From contig JAPWDM010000004.1 of NCBI GenBank assembly GCA_035578155.1, positions 61,197,461 to 61,261,460 of the forward strand: a stretch of 64,000 bases of DNA, read 5' to 3'. Numbering within the stretch: position 1 is the stretch's first letter; each line of letters begins with the position of its first letter. Below, in pieces: positions 24,352 to 34,137 of this stretch. A program made the translations under genes and the position numbers. The notes beneath the pieces are model-generated. The model saw nothing but the letters and a program-made list of their open reading frames with translations. It was not told the DNA's origin and searched no databases. Source of the stretch: Brachynemurus nebulosus (Eukaryota > Arthropoda > Insecta > Neuroptera > Myrmeleontidae).

Positions 24352-25276
24352 TTATTGTGTTTAACATGTGTTTGTTAAGAACGTTATCTGAATTTTAATT
24401 GAGTTAAAATAAGAATAAAAGTTCGCTTGCCGCCAGTGCAATACAGTGGGAATAGAAAGTGGATGCATAGATACATTTCCAATTTATTCGTCGCCAATAT
24501 TTTTACCCAATAAAATAACAACTTTCCATAAACACGATATTTTTTTTTTTTTTTGAAATATAACAATAAACAAATACAAAGTTTTTTTTTTCTATAAGAA
24601 ATGAATGTTTATAATTCAAGTAATGTTATTCCATATATAGTAAAATGACTTAATTTCTTATGCCGCGGGAGGTTGATTTGATAATCAGTTCCATATTTAC
24701 AGTAACTTTTCTCTGCGCCTAGTAGTAATTTTTTTTCGTACGTATCTGTAGAATGTATAAAATATAAAAAACAGATAAATTTAATGTACATATATTATGT
24801 AAGTGAAATGATGTGTTTATTGTTATCTTCATGAGCATTTGAATTGTTGAAGTCGTTACTACATCCAACTAACTTAACAAAAAATCAGATTTCGGTTCGG
24901 AAAAATGAAAAAATCAAACAAAATTAAATTTTAAGGATTTAATTCACATATATTCGAGTATGCAAAAAAGAAAAAGAAATAGTGGTCTAAATACGATTAT
25001 CTCGAATCTACATTTTTAAACATAGCAAAACGAAATCATTTTGATCAGTGTCTGAAACAAGAACAAATTTTCCTTCATTATATTGGATTTGAGTTTGGAT
25101 TTGGTTTGTTCTTAGCAACATTTTTTCTTTTGTTTCATTTAAAAAATGTTTTTATATACTTGAATACTACCTGGTGGTAGGTGGAATAGGTGGTAGAGTA
25201 AATCCTTAGGACTTCAGTCATTAATTGATATTTATATTTTGATTGTAAAACTCATAAAAATACTGTACAGTTATCT
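24351..25276. other. A+T-rich spacer, nothing recognised
   Basis: Only 60-codon chance ORFs. Confidence 0.4.
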
Positions 25277-25284
25277 GTGCTTGG
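25277..25284 (+). repeat. hAT target-site duplication, left
   Basis: GTGCTTGG, identical to 25658-25665. Confidence 0.85.
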
Positions 25285-25657
25285 TAGTGGTGGAGAACTA
25301 TCGATAGCACTATCGATAACTATCGATAGTTTTGACTATCGAAAACTATCGATATTTTTTTTTTTTACTATCGATAGTTTTCGATACTTTTTTTCAGTCA
25401 TTTCGTTTACTTATAAATACTAAAGATAATAAAAATTTCGTAGAAATTATAGCCAGAGATATAAAAACAACCATTTTAAAGGAATTTTCGGGCAAAATGG
25501 AATAATTCCGCCCCAGCATAAAACCGGCGACCTTTTTTCTTTTTTTTTTTTTGCTCGCCGGCTATCTAAATGCCGCCCAACTTGGGTATCAAAAACTATC
25601 GATAAACTATCGATAACTATCGATAGTTTCACGACTATCGATAGTTCTCCATCACTA
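25285..25657. mobile_element. hAT MITE packed with TATCGATA sites
   Basis: A 373-bp element between perfect 8-bp duplications. Ends are TAGTGGTGGAGAACTATCGA and, inverted, TAGTGATGGAGAACTATCGA, a typical hAT TAGxGxTGG terminus. TATCGATA occurs about nine times (five in the left part, four in the right), most within ACTATCGATAGTT palindromes. No coding capacity; the 61-codon minus ORF is chance. TATCGATA is the Drosophila DRE, bound by DREF, whose own DNA-binding protein is hAT-derived. Regulatory activity here is inference. Confidence 0.9.
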
Positions 25658-25665
25658 GTGCTTGG
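25658..25665 (+). repeat. hAT target-site duplication, right
   Basis: GTGCTTGG, matches 25277-25284. Confidence 0.85.
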
Positions 25666-26629
25666 TACTTCAGTGGATCTTTAAAATTATTTCATCACGC
25701 AAAGAACCGTTTTCCAATATGTAACCGCTTTATGAATGAGGCTTTACTGACAGATAAATTCAATTTTTAACAACTTAATATATGCATGTTATCACTTTTT
25801 TTTGAACGTACTAATAAATTGGACCCTCTGTTATCTACATTTTGGAGCACGATTCCTTTTCTCAAGTTCTTAATTGTAGTTTAAAGAAAAATGACTCACA
25901 TGGTAGTATGTAGGTATGTATTTAAATTTAAAAGTATGGAGCATTGCAAATAAAGGAAAATGTTTTAAATTATAACAAATTAATAAATAGAGACTAACGA
26001 GAGAGAGTCTATAGAGATTAACTTGAATTTTGAATTTGTGAAGACGATTTCTCCTACGGCGTTTTAAGGGTTACTTACTATCAGTTATTTATCAGTTTAC
26101 CACTAAAATCCGTAAATTGAATGTTATATTAAAGGATTAAATTATACGAATTTTATTTTGCAGTAGTTTTTTCATCTTATTAAATGAATAAAACAATTAG
26201 CTGCACCTACATTCATTTGTAGATATTGAATTGTAACCTCAAAAATAAAATATATAGCTTAAGTTAATTATGTGTAATGGATTTAAAAAAAAATTAACTC
26301 AATTACTATACATAAAAAGTAGTAATAGTTTCAATGTACAGTAAAACTGTACCTACCATAGAAACTAGTCCCTTTAAGATTTTTTTTATTTTTTAACTGT
26401 AAAATACATACATACATATATACAATACAAAATTTGGTTTGCGTTACTCTATAGTACAATAGATAGTTAATACTTCGAAGCTTTTACAAAAGTGGACCAA
26501 TAAAACTTTTCTGTTTTCAAAAATTATTCTGTACTGCAAAGAAAAATGAGTAAAATTTCGGTCCGCCTAATGCGGCGCTCAGTGCCATTCCCGGATTTGT
26601 TGTTAGATTTAATTGTATTATTTAACAAA
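25666..26629. other. A+T-rich spacer, nothing recognised
   Basis: No gene or repeat partner noticed. Confidence 0.4.
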
Positions 26630-27820
26630 TAAAGGTCCCGAAGCCGGACCTATCAATTTTAATGAAACGTAAATATGTTGTAGAACACTAAAAACTAAGC
26701 AACACATATTGTTTTTTTATCTGCGGAAAAACGGTTTGAAGGGGTGAAATCGCTCTTCAAAAATTAGGGTAAAAATTTAATTCTTCAAATATCTCGGTAA
26801 CAGTGAGATAGAGCAAAAGTTTAAATTGGCGATATTGCTCTTTCTTAAGGAGCTATCTATTGATATGCAATTTGTTCAATTTACATCAGCAGGGGTGGTT
26901 GAGAGTTAATATTTGGGGGTTAATTTTGCAAACAGGGGATGAAAAATAAACAATATACAAATTTTGTTTATAGATTTTAAATCTACATAAGAAAATCTAT
27001 TTGACCCGTTTATGCTCAATATCCTAATATTAAGTCTAGGGGTAGTTAACTAGGGTGTGTCTGTGTTGAATAGTCCTACTACTTGGGTAGTTCAAGAAGT
27101 TCTGCTTCATGGAAGATAGTTTAAGACAATTAGAATAACGTAGAAATGAAATTCTCGAATTCATAATTCAGTTTGAGCGACATTGGAGAGGGAGTGAGTC
27201 ACCCTCTTAAATTACATACTAGTTTACATACACACATTTTTACTATTAACACACTGACAATGGGTAATAATGTCACAATAAGTGGTTCTGAGGTTGGATT
27301 ATCGTATGTAAGGTTTTCGTTCTAATTGTCTTAAACTATTTTCCATGAAGAACTTCTTGAACTACCCAAATAGTACGACTATTCGACACAGTCACCCCCT
27401 GGTTAACTACCCCTAGACTTAATATGAAGACAGAGAAAAAACAGATCCATTAGACTTTTTGATGGAGATTTCAAATCTCTAAACAAAATTTTTATATTGT
27501 TTATTTTTCACCCCTTATATATTAGCCTACAAATTTTAACCCCCAACCACTCCTGTTGATGTAATTTGAACAAAATTGCATATCAATAGATAGCTCTTTA
27601 AAAAAGAGCAATATCACCATTTTAAACTTTTCCTTTATCTCTTACTGTTTTCGAGATATTTGAAAAATTAAATTTTTACTCCAAATTTTGAAGGGCGATT
27701 TCACCCCTTCAAACCGTTTTTCTGCAGATAAAAAAAATAAGTGTCGCTTATTTTTTAGTGTTCTACAACATAGGTATTTAAGTTTCATTAAAATCGATAG
27801 GTCCGGCCTCGGGAGCTTTA
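26630..27820. mobile_element. fold-back element, ~520-bp arms
   Basis: The left arm starts AAAGGTCCCGAAGCCGGACC and the right arm ends GGTCCGGCCTCGGGAGCTTT. Inner matches include CGGTTTGAAGGGGTGAAATC, AGTCTAGGGGTAGTTAACTA and GACAATTAGAA blocks. The loop of ~160 bp is at about 27150-27310. Arms are diverged by many small changes, so it is old. Non-coding. Confidence 0.75.
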
Positions 27821-28076
27821 CTTGCCGTAAGTTCAAATACAAGTGTGTCAAAAATTGAGTAATACATATCGATTCCACACAAAAAGAAACAATCCATTTT
27901 TTGGTTAATTTTTTACATTTTTTTCATGTGCATCGTAGTAAGTAGACGTAGTAAGTAGAACTTTGTAGAACGCATAAGTAGAAAAAAAAATACGGTAGGT
28001 ATGTTATATTGTTATATATAAGTATGTAAAGTAAAACAGATAAGTAGTCGCCAGGAAATTATTATGTACCAGCTTT

Positions 28077-30072
28077 GACCCGCGGCTTCGCCCGCATTGA
28101 ATTCGATCTGCTCCCCCGTTTTGTATCCCCCCTTACCCCGGGAATTTTCAACCGGGATAAAACTATACCGACTAAAACTATTTAAAAATTATTGCTGTAT
28201 GTGTTCATACTAAATAGAGTCTGTATATTAAATTTTATCAAATTCGGTTCAGTCACCCTGAAAAAAGTACATAGTTCAGCTACTGTGTTACCTAGTAGTT
28301 TGGTCGCAGCTATAATATGTAAAACGATTTACCATGGAAAATAGTAAAATTTCATATGTATAATACATAGATTTAGGTACTATGTAGTATAGTTCAATCA
28401 AAATATCAAATATTATGAGTATCTCAACTAGTGAGCATAGTACTCATAACATGTTTACATAATTGTATCCGTTATAAATTATTTATAGGCAAATTAACTT
28501 TATAACTATGATAGATTTTACTATTTTTTATAGTCGCAATATCTATGTAATATAGCACTGATTTATTTAAAATATAGAATAAGCAACCAGACTACATAGA
28601 AATATTCACTCTATAACACGATCACGGTTACTATACGACATAGAACTCCCAACCATTAACATAGTTTCCAAATCCATGTTCATATAGTTGTGATTACCAT
28701 GCTGCATAATATATGGAACTTTAACGAATAAGAGATTCACTAATCAGCAATGTTGCTACAAGGGTACATTTCGTACATTTTTCCTAACTTTTTATCAATT
28801 CATGTAACATGTATGTATATAACAAAAAATTTTAAGCGTATTTATGTAACTATTTAAAAAAAAAATGTATGTAGGATTTGTTTTCAATTACATTACAAAA
28901 AAGAATAGAAAATTTAACAATTAAAATTTAAAAAATTTACCGTTAGCGGCTTTTAGCGAAATACAGTGAGGCAACAATGCAAATCATTATAACATTCGTC
29001 GAAATCAGTGCAAGTGTGACTGTATACATATATAGTATCATTAATTTGTGACAAGTGAATATTTTTCTAATCAGAGAATGAGTGATTTGCCAGTTTTGAG
29101 TGAAAGCTTCAGAATGTTAAATGATAATCAATTACAAATCTTTAAACGTGAGTATTTAATAAGTGTAGTGATGTATTCAGGTTATTTGTGATGTTTTGGA
29201 CAGTACGGACTACAACACTAGTTACGAAATTGTGCTTCAAACTCATCAATGTAAGTTTTTTCGACATGTAACTTTTATTAATTATCTGGTAGTTTGTTTT
29301 ACATGCACTATAAATAACCTTTTTATCTAAATTTAAGGTACTATTTTTATGATTTCCTTGTATGGTAATGATTTTCACAAAATTTACACTATATTCCTAT
29401 TTTAGAAAAGTCCTTATAGATTAAAATAAAATAATTCTTGTTGTTTTCTACATGCGAAAAAATCAAATTATGAAAGTACAATCTATAACATTACCATTGG
29501 CATTACTATTTTATTGGGTAAAATACTCCATATTTTATAGTAATGTGTACAATTTAATCATAGGTATGAGTACTATGTATATTTATGAACATAGTAGCCT
29601 GTACTATGTCACATGGAACTCGTTACTACATTTAATAAAAGAATGTACTACTTTCAAACTAATTTTATCGTCATACGTCATGTTATCTGAATACCATGTT
29701 GTTACATAGTAACCAGCACTATGTTGTATAGAAGCCACATCTATTCACTTTTTCAGGGCATCTCACAGGAACCTTTAATCGGGATAAGATTATCCTACGT
29801 GTTAACTCTGGATAAATAGTGCCTGTGTACCAGATTTCATCGAATTGAGTTTAATTTTGTGAGGCATGTTTGAATAATTGCTTTTGTATCCCTCAGGAAC
29901 TTACAACCGGGATAAAATATGTTAATGTTAATTCAGTGTATAAAGAGTGTGTGCATAAAATTTTATCAAAATCGGTCCAGCTGTTTCAGCTTGATTGAGC
30001 AACAAATATCCAAACATCCAAACATCTAAACATCCAAACTATCACATCTATAATATTATTATTAAGATAAGA
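28077..30072 (-). repeat. retrotransposon-tail repeat family R, copy 2, split by an insertion
   Basis: Minus-strand relative of 13727-14382. It begins at 28077 with GACCCGCGGCTTCGCCCGCA and is interrupted at 28256. It resumes at 29759 and ends with CCAAACATCCAAACATC...ATAATATTATTATT near 30060. The expected uninterrupted join (GGTTCAGTCA / TCTCACAGGAACC) is visible on both sides of the inserted element. Confidence 0.65.
28256..29758. mobile_element. 1.5-kb inserted element with CCCTGAAAAA ends and subterminal ACATAGTA repeats
   Basis: Ends are CCCTGAAAAAAGT and ACTTTTTCAGGG (inverted repeat of ~12 bp). It sits inside retrotransposon-tail copy 2. Both subterminal ~400 bp are rich in ACATAGTA / TACTATGT words in both orientations; the centre lacks them. 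Subterminal motif arrays of this kind are usual in class II elements, where they bind transposase. No clean target duplication survives (TCAC at 28253-28256 and in TCTCAC at 29761-29766 is the best match). No transposase ORF. Confidence 0.6.
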
Positions 30073-30094
30073 TTTATGTAGTAGGTATATACTT

Positions 30095-30275
30095 AGATAG
30101 TTATAGGTCAAATTATCTAATATTGGTGTGACGTTATCAAACAAATGCAACATATGAAGCAAAATTAGCTGAACCTAGTTTTCTGTCTCCGTTATTTTTA
30201 TATTAGAGTAACTGTATTAATTTACAGTTGTACGTCCGATTTTGCTTCATTTGTTAATGTTAATGACATCAGCCC
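30095..30275. repeat. palindromic dispersed repeat E, copy 1
   Basis: GAAGCAAAATTAG at about 30157 and its inverse TTTTGCTTCATTTGTTAA at about 30240 bracket ~80 bp. A second copy, with AACGAAGCAAAATTAG and TTTTGCTTCATTTGTTGC, is at about 50335-50500. Probably a small MITE. Confidence 0.55.
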
Positions 30276-31181
30276 AATTAATGCGCCTTACTGTTTACTC
30301 ATATGGTCTATTTGCTATTTGCGACTAATCACTAATCACTAACTACTGAACAATTTGCTATGACCATTCGTTATTCCTACAACTTGAGAATTTAAGATTG
30401 AATGACAAAAGTGAGTAAATTAAATTGATGCAAATTTGAAAATCGGAAGATGGGTTTATATCCCAGATTTGGGAGTCTATCTTCGTACAACTTGTAACAA
30501 GTAATAACTTCGAAAGTACATTGTGAATTTGTGAGGGCAATTGAAGTATAGAATGTAAAGTAGGGAAACATTTCAAAATAACAAGATTCCTGAACGTACT
30601 TGATGTCCTGAACGTAAATTATTATTACTTTACATCACTTTTTCATAGGGCATTTTAAGCACTGTTTTACTGCAGTAAGTTACTATCTATTTTAATTTGC
30701 TAACTAATTTATCATACATAATAAATTGGTTTATAAATTATCTATTTTACCCGTACATATTGTATAGGCGAATGTCTGTGTGTGTATGATCGGATATATT
30801 ATATTCATCCTCGCGTAGTACACAGTGAGTGAATACGGAATTAGGTTATATTAAACTTTTATCATGATTTATATCAGAAACAATTTTAATGATGGCGCTG
30901 ATGAACATTAATTCATTGGTTGCATGACATGTCCCAATAAAAAAAATATGATGTAATATCCTGCAAGATTATTATGTTATTGGTTTTGTTACTCATGTAA
31001 AAATAAAAGAGCGTACGACCCGCTTCAGTCTGTGATATCTGTAACGCAAATAACGGGAGAGATTTATCAGCACACTTCACTCTCTCTTTAAACGTGCACA
31101 GTATTTGCATTTTTTTAATATTTTTTTTTATTTTCTGTAAGGTTAGGCCCTAATTTCTAATAAGATGTAATTTTATTTCAG
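30276..31181 (+). other. putative intron upstream of the integrin exon
   Basis: A+T-rich with no further exon recognised. The last bases, TTTTATTTCAG, form a good 3' splice site. The intron must extend further left than this block, because the preceding integrin exon was not found anywhere upstream in the window. Confidence 0.5.
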
Positions 31182-31303
31182 GATAATTGTTGGTGCTCCG
31201 GAAGCTGAGACTCAACAACCGGGTGTCGTGCGTCCTGGTGCTGTTTATAGATGTAGTGTTGTCAGTCCGGATTCTTGTCAAGAATTGCCATTTGATAGAA
31301 CAG
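31182..31303 (+). CDS. integrin alpha, internal exon (first beta-propeller blade)
   Basis: A 122-bp exon between TTTATTTCAG and GTAAATT. It reads as 40 complete codons with one base of a split codon at each end, so both flanking introns are in the same phase and the exon is skippable without a frameshift. The peptide starts IIVGAPEAETQQPGV, then RPGAVYRC...SC, and ends PFDRT. This matches the first FG-GAP blade of integrin alpha chains: the (L/I)(L/I)VGAP strand, the GA-x-Y strand, and the C-x7-C pair that forms the conserved early disulfide. Integrin alpha is a type I membrane receptor that pairs with beta integrin to bind laminin or other matrix ligands. The wording is closest to the laminin-binding PS1/alpha-6-like group in my judgement. 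No other exon was recognised, so the introns are large and hold most of the transposons described here. Confidence 0.9.
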
Positions 31304-31614
31304 GTAAATTATTTGAGAACACAACTTCAATAAAAACTTAAAATATTTGTTTTTCAATGAAATTTTTTTCCAAACTACCAGAATAAGCCAACAAAATTTT
31401 AAAATTGTAGGATAATTAACAACAATGTTCAAAAATCCGAGCTCTGTGCAGCAAAAAAGGAACTTACAATAAAGTAGTGCGTTAAATACGGATAGGTATT
31501 CTTACAACATTGTTACAAAATGCAAATGCAAATCCGCGTATATACCAAACGTAAAGAGTGCGTATCTACATTAGACCTAACCACATACGCGGGATCGCCA
31601 CTTGCCGGCAGTGG
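31304..31614 (+). other. start of the intron downstream of the integrin exon
   Basis: It begins with the splice donor GTAAATT. CAAATGCAAATCCGCGTATA near 31523 and TTACGCGTATTTGCAC near 32392 are loosely inverted and bracket the hAT MITE, so the host of that MITE may itself be an older repeat. Confidence 0.4.
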
Positions 31615-31622
31615 ATCTGCGG
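31615..31622 (+). repeat. hAT target-site duplication, left
   Basis: ATCTGCGG, identical to 32219-32226. Confidence 0.85.
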
Positions 31623-32218
31623 TAGAGATGAGCTAAACGGTTATTTTCTAATAACTGTTATTGCAATAACAGTTACTGAAAAATAACTGTTATTTATAAC
31701 AGTTATTATAATAACTGGTATTGTATTTGGATATTTTAACATATTGTAAGATATTCGATATGCGTATAAACGGTTCTGTTAGTGAAATATGCACAGATCT
31801 ATAATACTGACGGATACTAAATAACATTTTTTGCTTTATTGTACTGCAATATCTCTTCAAATACTTGTCTATACAAGGATTTAGGCTTTATATACACAAT
31901 ATTTTAACAATTTTATGGATACAAAATTACAAATACAAATAGATAACAATACACAATAGTTCAATAGACAATAGTTCATTTTTAAGGGTTTTTTTAAATG
32001 TGCTACACTGGCGTTATTTTTTTGAAATTCTCCGTCGGTGGTTAAAATAAATTACTGTGATCCTTGCTTTCGAATATATTAATATTGATCTATGTTGTCG
32101 ATATTTCCAAAGGAGTTATTTAAGTAACCAGTTACTGGGTATTCCAGTTATTGACGATAACTGTTATCTTTCTATACTAGTTACAAAATAACAGTTATCG
32201 ATATATCGATCATCTCTA
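31623..32218. mobile_element. hAT MITE in the integrin intron
   Basis: A 596-bp element with perfect 8-bp duplications. It begins TAGAGATGAGC and ends ATCGATCATCTCTA. Subterminal regions are filled with AATAACAGTTATT-type palindromes and one ATCGATATATCGAT. Non-coding. Confidence 0.88.
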
Positions 32219-32226
32219 ATCTGCGG
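32219..32226 (+). repeat. hAT target-site duplication, right
   Basis: ATCTGCGG, matches 31615-31622. Confidence 0.85.
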
Positions 32227-32744
32227 TATTGTTATTGAGCGATTCCTTGCTCTCCGTTAGTCGAACAAAGTATCTATCAAAGAGGTAGCTGTTGTTCTAT
32301 GGGTAGCTGCTAATCAGGTTCCTGCGTTCATTGCCTGCGAATTTTTAAATTGGCTACATTTGTCAGATGCGCGGAATTATCCAATGCTATTTACGCGTAT
32401 TTGCACTATCCCCGACGATATGTAGTATAATAGTAAAGAATAGAGTCATATTACATTCACACACATATATCATATTGGGAATCACCAGAAAGGGCTCTTA
32501 AAATGAAGTTGAGATTCTTTTTACAGTATTTGATTTTTAAGTTTCGTTTGCAAAATATTGAGCTTCAGCCGTTTATTGTATACCAGTAAAACTATTAATC
32601 CAAAAAACGGAAAAAATTACAGACACTAACACTCACCAAAACTTTCAATTAAAATTATTTTGAGTATTAACTTTGACTGGTAGCCTTAAAAGTTACAAAA
32701 GTCAAAAAAAAAAAAATAGAAATGCAAAATATCTGAAAATTGTA
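32227..32744. other. intronic spacer, nothing recognised
   Basis: No exon-like ORF with splice sites and no repeat partner noticed. Confidence 0.4.
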
Positions 32745-32801
32745 CAGTAGGGGAGATTGGGGCTAAATGGCAAATATTTTTTTTGAGGCACTAAATCCTC
32801 A

Positions 32802-32899
<98 letters not shown>

Positions 32900-33042
32900 C
32901 ACAATTATCTTCTAGAGAAATTAATTCTCAACAACTTTTCATGATGAAGTTTGTGATGTTTCCACGAAAAGTGCATGTTTTTTTCTTTTTTATGAACTTA
33001 AATTTTTTTAACATTTAGCCCCATGGTGGGGCTAAATGTTAA
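32745..33042. mobile_element. possible TIR element fragment (CAGTAGGGGAGATTGGGGCT) with TA tract and palindrome
   Basis: It starts CAGTAGGGGAGATTGGGGCT AAATGGCAAA and continues through a (TA)n tract at 32804-32896. It then reaches a perfect-arm palindrome (33008-33042: TTAACATTTAGCCCC, 5-bp centre, inverse). AACATTTAGCCCCACC recurs at 34721. The far terminus was not found, so the extent is uncertain. Confidence 0.4.
32804..32896. repeat. (TA)n microsatellite
   Basis: 93 bp of TA. Confidence 0.95.
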
Positions 33043-33904
33043 ATGTGTGAAACTGAATGCTTCAACATATTTCTAGCCTTTTGAAACCACTTTTTGAGTT
33101 GTATAACAAAGTAAATATGCAAAAGGACATCAAAACGATGAATGATGTATAGAAAAACGTCCATTTATTGAAAAGTACAACTTTTATAAGAAGGAAAATG
33201 AAAAATTATCAGTTTGACTTATTTTTTTCTGAAAATAAAAGTTACTAAAAATTTTAGAGAATTTTATAATACAACTGATAACGAATATATAGAAATGTAG
33301 GTACTTAAATTTTAAAAATATCGTTATTTTCAATATCGATAATTTTCGATAACGAAAGGTAGGTTTTGACAGGTCAAATATATTCAAGTACCCACAACTT
33401 ACTTCGCTTAAGCCTTCAAAAATTTCGTTATTTTTGAGCTACGATGCACCGTTTACGAGATATTTACGATTTAAAGTTAACGTTTACGAAAAGTATCAAA
33501 AACTAATTTTTTTGAAAATATACTATTACTGACCAGATTAGTGGGACTAATGGAGTATAAATTAAACCATTATAATCAGTTTATGAAAAATAGGTCGGTG
33601 TTGATAATTTTCCATAACGAAAAGTAGGTTTTGACAGTTGTAATATGTTTGGAGTACCTACAATTTGCTTCGCTTAAGCCTCCATAAATTTCGTTACTTT
33701 TTCGCTACGACACACGGTTTAGAAGATATTTACGATCAAATTTTTCAATAACGTGAAGTAACTATCATTTATAAACAAACATAACAAAAAACAGGTACAC
33801 TTTACGATAGATCGAAGTCAGAAGACCTATACACAAATATTTGAAATAAGAAATAGAAGCAATTTATTGAACATATAAACCGACAAATAAGAAGAGAAAA
33901 TCGA
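33043..33904. other. A+T-rich spacer with a partial duplication
   Basis: The block around TAGGTTTTGACAG...CTTCGCTTAAGCCT...GATATTTACGAT occurs twice, at about 33358-33470 and 33613-33740, about 80% similar by eye. No gene was recognised. Confidence 0.5.
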
Positions 33905-34137
33905 AGAAAAAGCTCTTTTAAAAAATCGACTTCAAAAAGTAAAAAATAATTAATAGTACGAATTTTGCAGTCAGGCGGGATGTCGTATGTAAAATTGAGA
34001 TTGGACGTGCTTGAAAAATTCATGAATTCTTCAAGATCTACATTTTTTTTATACTACTCCCCGCCTGACTTCAAAATTCGTGCTATTAATTATTTTTTAC
34101 TTTTTGAAGTCGGTTTTTTAAAAGAGCTTTTATTTCA
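33905..34137. repeat. hairpin repeat with GTCAGGCGGG arms
   Basis: The ~70-bp left arm (AAGAGCTCTTTTAAAAAATCG-like start, GACTTCAAAAAGTAAAAA, TGCAGTCAGGCGGG) pairs with a right arm running CCCGCCTGACTTC ... TTTTTGAAGTCGGTTTTTTA. The loop is ~90 bp. The GAAGTCGGTT end recurs at 34692. MITE-like. Confidence 0.7.

Noticed and set aside
28253..29766. 8-bp target duplication for the CCCTGAAAAA element
   Set aside because: Only TCAC is shared cleanly at the two junctions; I could not define a convincing 8-bp pair, so hAT membership was not claimed.
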